Shown piece by piece: positions 1 to 10,685 of a stretch of DNA of 64,000 nucleotides. The notes below the pieces were generated by a model. It did not search any database, was not told where the DNA came from, and saw only the letters and a program-made list of their open reading frames with translations. Within the stretch, counting starts at the first letter, position 1; each line of letters begins with the position of its first letter. The DNA is from Euonymus europaeus (Eukaryota > Streptophyta > Magnoliopsida > Celastrales > Celastraceae), in NCBI GenBank assembly GCA_963580455.1, contig OY756963.1, positions 18,495,555 to 18,559,554 on the forward strand, given 5' to 3'. The position numbers were made by a program, and so were the translations under genes.

Positions 1-751
1 CGTCTCGCAGCACTTCTTCAACAACTCGCAATCCACCTCTGTTTGCTTCAGCTTTGTCCTTCATGTGATAATTAATAAATCAATTTCTATAATATCTCAG
101 ATTAAAATAATTAGATTCAAGTATATAGATTGAGATTGATCACCTGGCTCTCCTGTTCTGGAACCACACTTCAACTTGTCGGGGCCGTAGATTCAACTGC
201 CTTGCCAGAGCCTGCTTCTGCCTCTGCTCGATAATCCATGAAATTAAATTAAAGATACCAAATTCAATTAACTAGTAATTAGTTAATTAACTTACAGGAT
301 TGAGAGTGCTGTGATGCTTAAAGCTTTCCTCTAAGAGAGCAGATTGTTCTTTGGTGAGTCTAAGTTTCTTTCTTGCATTACTACCATCTTCGTCTTCTTC
401 GCTAATTCTGGAAGAAACCCTCTCGATCTCTGTTTCTTCACTGCTAAGGTCTCTCTCCCTCTTCACCGAAAACGACGAGACGGCACTAGTGGTGCTGTGA
501 GCTTGAGGAGATGAAGTCTGGCGGTACAAGTCACCATTACCAGACTCTTCAAGGATCATATTATTATTATTATTCTTTCTGGCTCCAATCTGACGATGAT
601 CACCAGATAGGCTCAGAGTCAGAGACGGTTCATTATCATTAAACTTGAGGGATACTGCATGCTTCATAATCTTAGACTTTGATGGAGAAGTGGTTGAACT
701 GAAGCCTAACCCAAGAACAAGCCCTGTGTTGCACCCATCATCCAAACCCAT
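1..751 (-). CDS. HAT22-like: HD-Zip class II homeodomain-leucine zipper transcription factor (5' part, cut by window edge)
   Basis: Nuclear DNA-binding regulator of the HD-Zip II family, whose members act in auxin and shade responses, mostly as repressors. Exon 1 runs 751 to 296 (152 codons), exon 2 223 to 144, and exon 3 from 58 to beyond base 1; all three have GT/AG borders and the frame is kept. The N-terminus ([16 protein letters not shown]) is typical of the HAT22/HAT9 subgroup. An LxLxL-type (EAR) repression motif, LTLSLS, lies near residue 45. The homeodomain starts at about residue 128 (KKLRLTKEQ) and runs through helix 3, [11 protein letters not shown], in exon 2. Exon 3 opens the leucine zipper ([18 protein letters not shown]), including the CC pair seen in class II proteins. 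The rest of the zipper and the CPSCE motif would lie outside the window. Family assignment is firm; the exact orthologue is not. Confidence 0.93.
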
Positions 752-1037
752 TTAGCTAGCTTGCTTTCTTCGTCTGTGTGTGATATGGAGAAGCGAAAGG
801 AGTCTTAAAGAGAAGTGCAGGAAGAGGAGAATGAGAAATAAGAGTTTCTTATGTGTTTTTGTGTAATGTGAGTGGGGCTTGGGTGGGTGTGGGTGGCTAT
901 GATTATTAATCAAGAGGAATGAATTTCAAGTAGAATAAATATAAAAAATGAAGGAATCTTGGCATGGGAAATTATCTATACGGAGGTTGACCATTTCAAC
1001 TATAACAACCTAAAAAAACAAACACACAAGAAAACTC

Positions 1038-1058
1038 CTCTCTCTCTCTCTCTCTCTC
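1038..1058 (+). repeat. (CT)n microsatellite upstream of HD-Zip II
   Basis: About ten CT units lie roughly 290 bases upstream of the HD-Zip start. Read on the gene's strand this is a GA tract, a common element of plant promoters. A regulatory role is inference only. Confidence 0.8.
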
Positions 1059-2249
1059 AGGGTGGGAGACACATCAAGAGAATGATTCGCCACCCGGTAA
1101 CGTACCAAACATTAACTATATCATTACTATTATCCACTTACTTTCCCCTCTATATGCACATATATATATACACAGACACATGTACATGGTACCAATTATT
1201 GGCCAACTTATCCGTTTGATTGAGCGAAAATTTTGATAGAGTATAAGTTGTATAGCGTATAAATTGTTAAATAAGTTGCGTGCCGTCTGATAGAGCGAAA
1301 GTTTTAATAGCATATAAACTGTCAATTACTATTAAGGGTATATAAAATAATTTAATAATATAATAAAAACTATCAAATATGAGTTTTTGTTGGAAAGAGT
1401 TTTACACATTGAGTTCAAATATATAAATTTTTTCAAAATCTATCATATATTTTGAGAGATAAAATGATAAATGTGTGAGAAAATAGAGGCAATAACAGAA
1501 ATTAAGGGATTTTTTTTTTTGTAAGTGACTGATGTGATTGTTGATGGAGAGAAATAAGCTTATAAGCTTGATAGATAGAAATAAGCTTATAAGCTCATCT
1601 AAGCTCTACCAAGCAAAGGATATCCTCCCCACGCTCTTTACCGACTCCATCTAATTCTTGCCTTCATTCAAAGATTGCTTTTTTAACTGATTTTATCAAA
1701 TTAATGTCTCACTTCTGTAATTTCATTAATATTTGAAAGAGATTACTGCAGTAATCATAATTATTATATATACAGTATATATAAGTCCCAACGCATATGA
1801 CATGATGATGAACTTCCTCCCACTCCCTTTATGTTCTCGATATGGGTATCATGTCATCAGTCATTGCTTACTAATACATATCATTAATTTAATTAGTCAT
1901 AAAACATATATTTTCATTAATAAGAATGGTTATCATTGTAGGTACTTTTCGTTTAATTTCTTTCAATATTCTCAATGAGTATTAGGGATTTGAAAGGGAT
2001 GCGCACTACACATACATATATACATGACCTCATTATTTTTCTTGTTTGTTTGCCGGGAATTAAAACAATGAAAGATAATGTGAAACACCAACAAAAAAGG
2101 TTGAATAGAAAGTAGGTAGAAGACACTGGATTGGAGTTTCAAAGAGCTTATAATGCTGCCAGAGGAATATGATTGATCATCAACGGGAATCCGGATCTTT
2201 GCTTAACTAGAAAGTTGATGTGGAGTGCTTTGGAACTACTAGCTACTAC

Positions 2250-2274
2250 CTCTCTCTCTCTCTCTCTCTCTCTC
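2250..2274 (+). repeat. (CT)n microsatellite
   Basis: About twelve CT units in gene-free DNA, 1.5 kb upstream of the HD-Zip gene. Confidence 0.8.
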
Positions 2275-4090
2275 CATCTACATGTACAAACCACTTTCAA
2301 TAATGCATTGTCGGCTATGGAGATAAGAAGTTAGGCCACCCATCCAACATATATGATTACTCCTACTTTTCAATTGATTAATTAACTTAAATGTTATTTA
2401 GTGCACTTGTCACACGAGTTTCTATTAGTGGTTCCATTATAATAATTAAAAAATATTTTCTTGTCAAACATATGATATGAGCATACGCATTTAGATGGTC
2501 CCTCCTCGAACTATATATATATATATATATGAATGAGTTATAGGAAGGTGTATTCCGCAAGTTTCCACCAAATATAATAATGTTCACATAATTAGGAGAT
2601 TAATTGTTTTTTTTAATTAAGGGAAGGTGGTGGCGTTCAAATTCGGAATTCGAAATTATATAAGATCCAACATGTCAATTGAAATACTTAAAATTCGTAA
2701 TTATGTGTTCAAACTTGGAATAAAATTGATAGATAGTTTTCAATTGTCATTATATTTTAATTAAAAAGAAAAAGACCTTACTATTTGCAAACTAATAAGT
2801 TGAATTGTGAGGTGGGAGGGACGACTTTACCTAATATATGTGTCGACTCTCCATTTTGCAATACCGATAGATATCATAATGATCGAAAATGATATCATGC
2901 TTCCGTAGCTTTCTTAGGTTATGTTTGGCACGCAGCATTAGACAATAATGGAATCGAATATGATTGGGTTTAAAAAAAAACAAACAAAGAGAGACTGAAT
3001 TGTATTGAATTAAGGGGATTAAAATTATCATTTTGTTTGGTATTGCAAGTGGATTAAAAACACGAAGGTCAAGTAACTCATTTGGCGAGTTCGAGCTCCG
3101 GCCCCTTTTCTTTATTAAAAAAAGAGTTAGAAACCTAAAAATGGCAAAATAAAGAAATTCGTTTTTTTTGGCTTACTTTACAAAACAATTTTTTAATTAT
3201 GAGGAGTTCTCAGAAAGTCTAACAAAAAGACTGAAAAATAAAATTGTAGGAAGTGGGACTGTCCATATTCCATTTTTGGATTACACCAAAGAGTACTGTA
3301 TTAGACTTTTTTAGTCATGGTAATCAAATCTTCTAATTTACTCGACTTACCAAAATAATTTGTAAATTTCCCTTCAAAAATCATATAATATATATATATA
3401 TATATATATGTATATGTATTTAAAATGTAGCTTTGGGTTGACTGAATTTAAGCCATATATACGGACCTCAGTGGAATATATATGGAACTTTTGACAAAAA
3501 TTTATGATTTCTGGTAGAATTAAATGACGGACCGATTTACCAGTACGTCATGTATTAGCTTTTTTGTTTTTCCCTTGAAAAAGGGGGTCTTTTTCATCCG
3601 GAAAAAAAGAAAAAGAAAAAAAGGGAGGTCTTTTATCCAAAGCTTCGTCAGCAAATAATGGATCTACTCACAAAACAAGAAGTAAAAACAGGCAATCAAT
3701 TATTTTGAGAAAAAGGAAGGAGATAGACATGGAGGAGTGTTTGACGCATTCCACCATTAATTATCAGTTTCTTCTTTTTGATAACACGTGCCGGTAGATT
3801 TCAAAGCATGTGTGCGTGGAATATATCCTCGCCACCCCAATCTTCACTTTTTTAATTCAAGAATAACTGCATATAATTGTAAAAATGAAAATAATATTCC
3901 ATTTGCTTTAAATAAACACAATGAGAATTGAGACGTCTAATTACTCCTCTCTCTGAAGATCAACAGCGGACTGCCACCGTTGATTTCGCAAACGATAGAA
4001 CTGGAGAAGATCTGACATGTCGTTAGGGCGTAACTAAGACATCATCTGATGAGGGAGTCGCAGGTAACCAATTAAACACTAATAATCTAA

Positions 4091-4466
4091 GTGTAATCAC
4101 AATGATATAAATCTAATGGCCCCATTAAATTTTAAAAATGGATTTCACTTCTATTTCATAAAAACACAAATCTCAATACAATTAAATCAGCATAACACAT
4201 ATTTCAATACTGTCACGTCAGCAAAACACATCTCTCAATATAAAACTATTATCCAACCCAATAATTTTCCTATCCTTCATACTATCCATCAAATTTACAC
4301 CAAAATCAAGATTGTGTCATACATTTATTACAAAAAGTCAAGCCACATCATCATCCACATCACCAAAATATATATCTCTATACAACCACATCAACAAAAC
4401 ACATTTTTCAATACAGTCACGTCAGCAACTAATGATCCATTATCTTTGGCACCATTGTGGTTGCCC
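4091..4466 (-). mobile_element. Harbinger/Tourist-like MITE, copy 1
   Basis: A 376-bp non-autonomous element. Its right end reads ACCATTGTGGTTGCCC and its left end is a degraded inverted match (GTGTAATCACAATG). It is flanked by TAA on both sides (4088-4090 and 4467-4469), the three-base target duplication typical of PIF/Harbinger insertions. The interior carries repeated modules of the type CATCAACAAAACACA...CAATACAGTCACGTCAGCA, which reappear inverted at 6929-7316. There is no coding capacity beyond chance. Confidence 0.75.
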
Positions 4467-4469
4467 TAA

Positions 4470-5285
4470 CACTTGAACGTGCTCCTTGGGTAGCACTTGT
4501 GTTGAGTGGGGATGACCCTCAACTCAATGAGATATTGTCCCACTTGGAATTGGAACTAGTTAAATTTGTGGGATAAATTCTCGCCTCTGTGGTTCAGACC
4601 CCTTACCTACATGATGTGGGGAGAGCTATTACTACTACATGAGGTGCGACTCTCTCGAATCGTGTCCCAATTATGTTCTAATTAGACACTAACACATGTC
4701 TTATTCCCTCTCCCTCCTGTTTACTTCTTTGAAGGCCAGCCGACAGTGTTGCTTAGCTGAGGTCCTGAGTCTCCCATATTTTTAACCATGGATAGAGGAT
4801 CGAATTCATATATTCTTTGGGAATAAATAGAATCCTAGACTTCTAATTGAGATCTTTCTTTCTTTCAAAAACATGTATTTGAAATTGACAAGAGTAGGAA
4901 AATTTACACGAGACAGAAGCCTAAAATAATAATAATAATAATAATAAAATATATAAACACACTTTGTTTGCACGTACAATATATTCTGAATATATATGAT
5001 ATAATATCCCTCTAAAATGTCGCACGGACGACTCTTATTCCCTACACACTAATAACAATAATAAAGTGCACCAACTAGATGTAGATCTATATCTACAATA
5101 CAAAGAATAATAAAATATGACGTAACTAAAAATATATAGTTACCGATATGAAAGAGATTGAAGATAACCAACTCCAAGCACGTGTGGGCATCCCTTTTTG
5201 TAATTCTTGCAAGTAGAGAACAAGATGAACAAAATTATCTACTACGAATACGCGTTATGGATTCATATATTCGGTGTAACCCGGG
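4470..5285. other. Gene-free, probable retroelement debris
   Basis: I see no gene. The 4480-4720 stretch is less AT-rich and resembles repeat debris (TGTGGGATAAATTCTCGCC, GTGCGACTCTCTCGAATCG), but I cannot assign a family. An AAT microsatellite lies at about 4925-4947. Confidence 0.4.
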
Positions 5286-5725
5286 TCGAGTCAAGAAATG
5301 ATGTTAAGGGGTTATTTTTTAAATCTAATATCATTAATTTGTTCTGATTTAATGTGAAACCTGTTTTGTTTGAGGTTCGTTTTGATGATTCGATTCAAGA
5401 AGATGTTGCGGATCTTGTGAGTGAATTTTTTATAGAGCGGAGTTGAGGGTCGATAGGTCCAAATCGGAGCGCTCTTTTCGGCCCAATTATCATGAGGCAT
5501 ATTAGGGTGTTTGTATGTCTATAACCTAGCCGTCGGTTTTGTAACCTCTTTCTATGAAAATAGTGAAACTCTCAGCAACTCCGAGTACGTAGGCATAATT
5601 AGCCTAATATCGTAAATCTATCTTGATTTTTCGTTTCTCTTTTGCATTGATCTCTATTTTTTCTGCGATTATCTCCTAACCTAATTTACTTGAAAATTTT
5701 GACAGGGTCAGGGGACAACGCGTCG
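5286..5725 (+). mobile_element. Copia-type LTR fragment (probable solo or truncated LTR)
   Basis: The segment around 5540-5640 reads like the R-U5 end of plant Ty1/copia LTRs: a polyadenylation-like stretch, then CTATGAAAATAGTGAAAC, CGAGTACGTAGGCATAATT and ATCGTAAATCT. This resembles the ACGTAGGCATAATTGGCCGAACCACGTAAATC type of terminus seen in many copia elements, quoted here from memory and in general form. No partner LTR, primer site or target duplication was found nearby, so the borders are approximate. Confidence 0.45.
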
Positions 5726-6928
5726 AATTTTTTTTTAGGACTAACCCCAAGTATACAAACAATTTTTAATTATCATATTATATGATGGCATGTCACTCAC
5801 TCATCTCAAATTAAGAAAAATTACTTATGAAATTTGAGTGTCATGACATATACTCACATATACAACTATAATTTTTTTAGATTCTTTTTAAAAATAATTT
5901 GAACCCTAAAAGTGACCCATAAAGTTATGACCTCATTTTAGGATCTCATAGAATCTCTCTCTATGTATATATGATGGATAGTGATAAATACTCATATTTT
6001 AGGAGCTCATAGTAGCTCATATCTAAATAATTAGTGCTAAACTCTAAGGGGAACAAATTCACTAAAACGCTAACAGACTCATATATCGAATTTTCATATA
6101 GCTGTAACTTAAACAATAAGTGTTAAACCCAGAGAATAAATTCGTTAAACTCTAACGGATGAATAATTAATTAGAATAAAACAATAAAATCAAATAAATA
6201 CTCAACATATTGATTAAAATAATAAAAAAATTAATTAAAATAAAAAAAATAATATATATAAACTATCATATCATGAATTCTCAAAATATTATGAGTTACA
6301 TGTTATTTTTCATATATAATTTTTTTCTTCAAAAAGTTGCATTGCCTCCCCTGCCGCCCTGCAGGTAGCCGACCCAAAATTTTAAAATATAAATTTGAAT
6401 GATGATGATGGGAGAGGAATTCGCATCCCTTAAAATATATTCCAATGAAGATAAATAATTATAAATGAAAGAATATTATGCTTAATGCCCTCCTGCAGCA
6501 TATTTGATAAAAAAAAAAAAAAGTAAAAGCCAAAGTTGCCCCTTGTAGTTGAGAAAAGTCCATCACGAGAGAGAGAGAATTAAAGTCATACTAGCAATTA
6601 AACAACTGGTCAAGAGTAAAGAAAATTATCCATTGGTTTGATTTCTTAGGGAGAAAGGCCACCGACCGACTAACAATAATAAAAGCAAAAACAGATGCAC
6701 CCACTACCTCACCTGAATCTAGCTTTCACATTAAAGCATGTACCAGGGTCATTGCTTGCTATTTTTTTTTTCTTTTTTGATAAACCCAAATATATTCAAA
6801 TAAAAAAGATAAAAACAAAAGGACATCACAAAGATGGTCTAGAAGGCAAACTTGAGACAGGCCCCAAGAGAGAAAATAAAAAACAAACAACAAACAATTA
6901 TACATCACAAGTCAAAACTAAACAGTTA
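5726..6928. other. Gene-free AT-rich stretch
   Basis: No coding, RNA or clear element signal. It contains runs of A or T and a patch at 6000-6150 in which short motifs recur (CATATCTAAATAATTAGTGCTAAACTC near 6020 and a relative near 6110), suggesting an old tandem duplication. Function is unknown. Confidence 0.5.
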
Positions 6929-7316
6929 GGGCAATTACAATGGTGGTAAGTTAATGGGACAACAAAGTTAATGTGTTTTGCTGATGTGGCTGTATTAAAA
7001 AATGTGTTTTGTTGATGTGGTTGTATTGAGATATGTATTTTGGTGATGTGGATGATGATGTGGCTTGACTTTTTGTAATAAAAGTGGGACCCAGTCTTGA
7101 TTTTGATGTAAATTTGATGGGGATAGTATGAAGGATAGTAAAATAGTTTGGTTGGATAATGATTTTGTATTGGGAGATGTGTTTTGCTGATGTGGCAGTA
7201 TAGAAATATGTGTTATGCTGATTTGATTGTATTAAGAGTTGTATTTTTGTGAGATAGATGTGGGACCCAAAAACAAAATTGTTGGGCCATTAAAATTGTA
7301 ACCATTGTGATTGCCC
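6929..7316 (+). mobile_element. Harbinger/Tourist-like MITE, copy 2 (best preserved)
   Basis: A 388-bp element with inverted ends: the left reads GGGCAATTACAATGGT and the right reads ACCATTGTGATTGCCC. TTA flanks both sides (6926-6928 and 7317-7319). The inside has modules such as GTGTTTTGCTGATGTGGC and TTGTTGATGTGGTTGTATTGA, and is the reverse complement of the family copy at 4091-4466. The TTA duplication and G-rich inverted ends point to PIF/Harbinger mobilisation. Confidence 0.85.
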
Positions 7317-7507
7317 TTATAAGCTAGGACCCATCTGCATTGTAAATTTGACTTGGGTTGGTGGTCGGCATAGTTAGCTAGGTAGGAGGCAAGAAACAGA
7401 TATGGTTAGAGATTGTGCTGTGGCACAAAAAGTTAAGGCCACAGGGTCCCATGCTCCGTCCCAACACTGGCTTCAGGACCATTGTAATGGTATGAGTCGT
7501 TGAAATA

Positions 7508-7808
7508 CTCTCTCATGTTTCATAAAGATAATCTTATTTTTTTCACATAAATTAAATTTTTTTAATTAATATAGTGATAAAATTTAATTTTACTTCTATA
7601 CTTCCTAATATATTCTTAATTATTGAATATATTTTTATAAGCCCAAATACTCGTAGAAAAATGAAAAAGTTTGTAAGATAACAAAACACATTAAATAAGG
7701 AATTGTTAGGAATTTAATTAATTAGCTACATTCTAAAAAATGAAACTAAACTATAACTTGGGACAAATAAATATAGAAAGTATGACTATCTTTACGAGAC
7801 GAAGGGAA
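7508..7808. mobile_element. Stowaway-type MITE (Tc1/mariner-like), nested
   Basis: A 301-bp element flanked by TA on both sides (7506-7507 and 7809-7810). Its inverted ends are CTCTCTCATGTTTCATAAAG on the left and CTTTACGAGACGAAGGGAA on the right. This matches the familiar Stowaway style (a CTCCCTCCGTTTCATAAAG-like terminus with TA duplication). It sits directly against, and probably inside, another Harbinger-like MITE copy that resumes at 7811. Confidence 0.75.
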
Positions 7809-7810
7809 TA

Positions 7811-8502
7811 TGTGTTTTGCTGATGTGACTGTATGAAGAGACGTGTTTTATTGATGTGAATGAGTATTACGCTTTACTCTTGTAATAAAGATGAGACTCA
7901 CTATTGATTTTGGTATAAATTTAATGAGGACAATATGGAGGAGAGGAAAATTATTGACTTAACTAAAATGAGGAGAAAAAAATGTACAGAGATTTGTGTT
8001 TTGCTGATGTGATTGTATTGAAAGACATGTTTTGTTGTGTGAGTGAGTACGCATGTGGCTTGAACTTTTGTATAATAGAGGTGAGGTATAATATATAATT
8101 TTAATGTGTCAGTAGAATTTTGTGTTTGTGGTTGTTTTTTGAATAAATCACAACACACACACACGGTACAGAGACGGAACACATCTCTACTTAAAACCGA
8201 ATTCTAAGTAGACATGAAATCCCATATATACCACACACACACACCATAATCTACCGATGTGGTAGTTTACAAAGTAGCCTAAGTGGAACACCTAGCGATT
8301 AACTAAGGACTAACCACACCGAAACTCAATTATTACATTGGTTTTTTTGAATAAATCACAACACACACACACGGTACAGAGACGGAACACATCTCTACTT
8401 AAAACCGAATTCTAAGTAGACATGGAATCCCATATATACCACACACACACCATAATCTACCGATGTGGTAGTTAGAGATGTGTTTGTGGTTGTGGTTGCT
8501 CT
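7811..8502 (+). mobile_element. Harbinger/Tourist-like MITE, copy 3 (interrupted, expanded)
   Basis: The family modules (TATGTGTTTTGCTGATGTGA, GTGTTTTATTGATGTG, GACTCACTATTGATTTTGGT) are clear. The right end near 8485-8502 (GGTTGTGGTTGCTCTCA) is a degraded form of the family terminus. The left end was displaced by the Stowaway element at 7508-7808. The interior is swollen by an unrelated spaced duplication at 8135-8473. Confidence 0.6.
8135..8473 (+). repeat. Spaced direct duplication of about 133 bp
   Basis: Two nearly identical copies, 8135-8268 and 8341-8473, begin at TTTTTTGAATAAATCACAAC and end at CTACCGATGTGGTAGTT. They differ by one base (GACATGAAAT versus GACATGGAAT) and by CA-repeat length. 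About 72 unrelated bases separate them. The high identity implies a recent event. The unit is not part of the surrounding MITE consensus, so it may be a nested insertion that then duplicated. Confidence 0.85.
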
Positions 8503-8840
8503 CATATCATATGGGTTGTTCTTGGGCAGAGGAACCGGAGGTTGGGATGTGCTATCATGTTTACGTTCTCATCTAGCTAGTCCACCTGAATAATATTAGG
8601 AATCTCAATGATAATCATTTCAAAAGCATTCTAATAGTGTGTGACACTCATTTATCGAGTGCAGTGATATTATAACAAGAAATCTATTAAAAATTATACC
8701 CAACAAATAAGTGTCACGCACGGTTGAGATATTATCTTTGGATGGCTATCACCGAAATATTTTTATTTTTATTAAGGAAAAGACTTTGCCGGAAAGAAGA
8801 AAAAAACTCCTAAAACTTGTGCTCTTCGTCCATGATTGCC

Positions 8841-9246
8841 TTTCTTTAGTGGTTTTACTTTTACTTTGACCTAAATCCTAATGCAAGACTCCGAATTCAC
8901 AAAAATACACCTACAGCCAACATTTGACCGTCTCTCAAATTTTTCTTCCAACATGTATTTCACGTTTAGACGTTTAGTCAAAATCCTACATTAGAATTTA
9001 GAACTTATCTATACCCACTTTTATTTATTCCACCATAAGCAAGGAAAATAAATAATGACAAGATATTGAAATCGTTATTTTTTTCGAATAAGAATATATG
9101 CACATTGCTGCCTATAAAATTAATATATTAACATCACATGTATGAGTTCTTAGCTCGAATCATGATAGAATTAGACTGACATTATTATGGAATATATATC
9201 GAGTCAAAAAGCCTCCATCCTCATACAAAATTTTGAAGACAACGAT

Positions 9247-9297
<51 letters not shown>

Positions 9298-9466
9298 TGC
9301 TTATTCCTTTATGTGGACAGATACTAGCTTGTCAATGTATGCCTACGTTAAAAGACTGAAAAAAGTCCGCTTAATTTATCTTTTATGATGTGTGTATCAT
9401 CTCTCAATCATGTCCAGTTGATATGCTTATTCGGGCACAAGACATGACCTCCACAGTATATTTGGA
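8841..9466 (+). repeat. Diverged direct repeat, left copy
   Basis: This stretch matches 13972-14555 along its length in the same orientation. Shared landmarks are CCTAAATCCTAATGCAAGAC, TTTTTTCGAATAAGAATATA, GACATTATTATGGAATATAT and ATTCGGGCACAA. The copies carry many substitutions and indels, and only this copy holds the long AT microsatellite. They may be old LTRs or a local segmental duplication. No TG/CA ends or primer site were recognised, so the nature is open. Confidence 0.75.
9248..9295 (+). repeat. (AT)n microsatellite
   Basis: About 23 uninterrupted AT units, inside the left diverged direct repeat and absent from its right partner. Confidence 0.95.
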
Positions 9467-9619
9467 ATCTTAATTACCCTTTTGTGGCCTCGTAAAATAA
9501 CATGTTAATGGGCCACCATGACCCATAAATAAAATCGGGCCCATGGATCACAGTCCATATTAGCAGGCCCCCATAACCACATTAGTCGGCCCAAATAAAT
9601 TCGCCTTCAATACTTCATC

Positions 9620-10170
9620 GTGAAAACTAGCTACTTCACTCAACATGGCAACTGTAGGGCTCCCCTCCTCTCACACAGTTCATCCTTTACCGATTACCAT
9701 CATCTTCTTCTTCGCCGTCTAATCGTCGCCTTCCATTGCATCACAATCTCTCTCAAGTGGGCCCGCGCTTCCTACATAAGTTCTCTCACACAATCAAAAC
9801 CCAACCACCCAAAAACAATCAACAACGGCGGTAGTGATATGCATGAGACCCGATATTTCTGTTGGAAATATATTTTATATTTGGGAGGACACTTTCTCCT
9901 CTCCCCGCCTTTACCCAGGATCAAACCCTGGTGGTTGCCTTTATAGGTCCCCCGGTGTAAGTCCTGGTACCACTGAACCAGCCAAATATAAAATATATTT
10001 CCAACAATTTCTGCCTGCGTCTCGACCACTTCAGGTTCTCCAAGCTTCTGGCAGCAGTACCTCATCAACACGGACCATCGGTTGGGCATAGATTTTCGAG
10101 GACCTGTATGGCTGTATTCTTGTACTGCGATGATGAGGGACACATCGAATGTTCACTGTTAGCCTGTTAA
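9620..10170 (+). pseudogene. Open frame of 132 codons split by a small transposable element
   Basis: The region is less AT-rich than its surroundings. From the ATG at 9620 the frame stays open to base 9859, where the 147-bp element (9860-10006) is inserted. If that element and one copy of its ATTTC duplication are ignored, the same frame continues from 10012 to a TAA at 10168-10170, for 132 codons in all. The minus strand is also open over much of the stretch (10143 down to 9772). I recognise no domain on either strand, so this could be a dead gene fragment or chance openness in a less AT-rich patch. No function is proposed. Confidence 0.3.
9860..10006 (-). mobile_element. 147-bp element with perfect 25-bp inverted ends and a tRNA-like Pol III promoter
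   Basis: The first 25 bases (9860-9884, TGTTGGAAATATAT...) are a perfect inverted copy of the last 25 (9982-10006). Five bases, ATTTC, are duplicated on each side (9855-9859 and 10007-10011). Read on the minus strand, the interior has an A-box match (TGGTTCAGTGG, 9980-9970) and a B-box match with one mismatch (GGGTTTGATCC, 9928-9918), 41 bases apart, as in tRNA genes and tRNA-derived SINEs. TG...CA ends with a five-base duplication suit an LTR-type integrase. SINE-like promoters do not usually sit between perfect inverted repeats. It could be a SINE head captured by a MITE, or a solo LTR carrying a Pol III promoter. Confidence 0.8.
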
Positions 10171-10685
10171 CACTAGAGTTTAGACTCATTTATATCGTCG
10201 AGACTGTCACGGATTCTAGATTAGTTACAGTGTTGGAGGCAGAAGTAAAGTTGATCGATGCAATCAAAATGAACATAAGAGGCAAAACTGAAGTAGATCA
10301 ATCGACACCAATGGGTGATCGATCGTAGATGCAACACAATTACGAGCCAACGTTGTTAAAGTCCTATTTTATAGGAATTTATTAACCCGAGTTGTATGAC
10401 AGTATGAGCATCGTTTTTATAGAGACAAACATGCACTTAGATAGTTATTGGGAGCTTTTGAGAGTTTTAATGTTTGCACTGGGAGAAACCTCTTGGTAAT
10501 CTTTTCTTTAACGTAGTGCAATCATCCTCAAGTAACTACCCATAGGTGTAGGCTTTATGACTAACCACGTAAATCGCTATGTCTCTTCGTTATTTACTTT
10601 TGAATTTAAGCTTTTACTTATATTGGGTGTTTGTTTGATCAATCTTATTTGATACTTTATTTGTGGGTAATGGTATGCACAAGTA
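10171..10685 (+). mobile_element. Copia-type LTR remnant (approximate borders)
   Basis: The stretch ends in an LTR-like U5 (AACCACGTAAATCGCTATG...) followed at 10687-10700 by TTGATATCAGAGTTT. The latter is a slightly altered copy of the initiator-methionine tRNA primer site (TGGTATCAGAGC) used by most plant Ty1/copia elements. The left border is not defined. It leads into the gag remnant downstream. Confidence 0.5.

Larger units (their letters stand above)
752..4087. other. HD-Zip II upstream region, gene-free
   Basis: This stretch has no supported coding region; the short open frames lack codon bias or recognisable domains. The first 100 to 200 bases are the likely 5'UTR and core promoter of the minus-strand HD-Zip gene. 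The rest is AT-rich with CT and AT microsatellites, a short tandem block of AGAAATAAGCTTATAAGCT at about 1550-1600, and a half-repeated motif (GAGCGAAA...TTTTGATAG) near 1220-1320. A less AT-rich patch at 3940-4060 is unassigned and may be a transposon fragment. Confidence 0.6.

Noticed and set aside
959..3031. Several 60 to 86-codon open frames on both strands
   Set aside because: They are AT-rich, include microsatellite-coded stretches (SLSLS from the CT repeat, YIYIY from AT repeats) and show no domain or splice context.
4116..4469. 117-codon plus-strand open frame
   Set aside because: It lies entirely inside the Harbinger-like MITE, and its repeats in the protein mirror the DNA modules.
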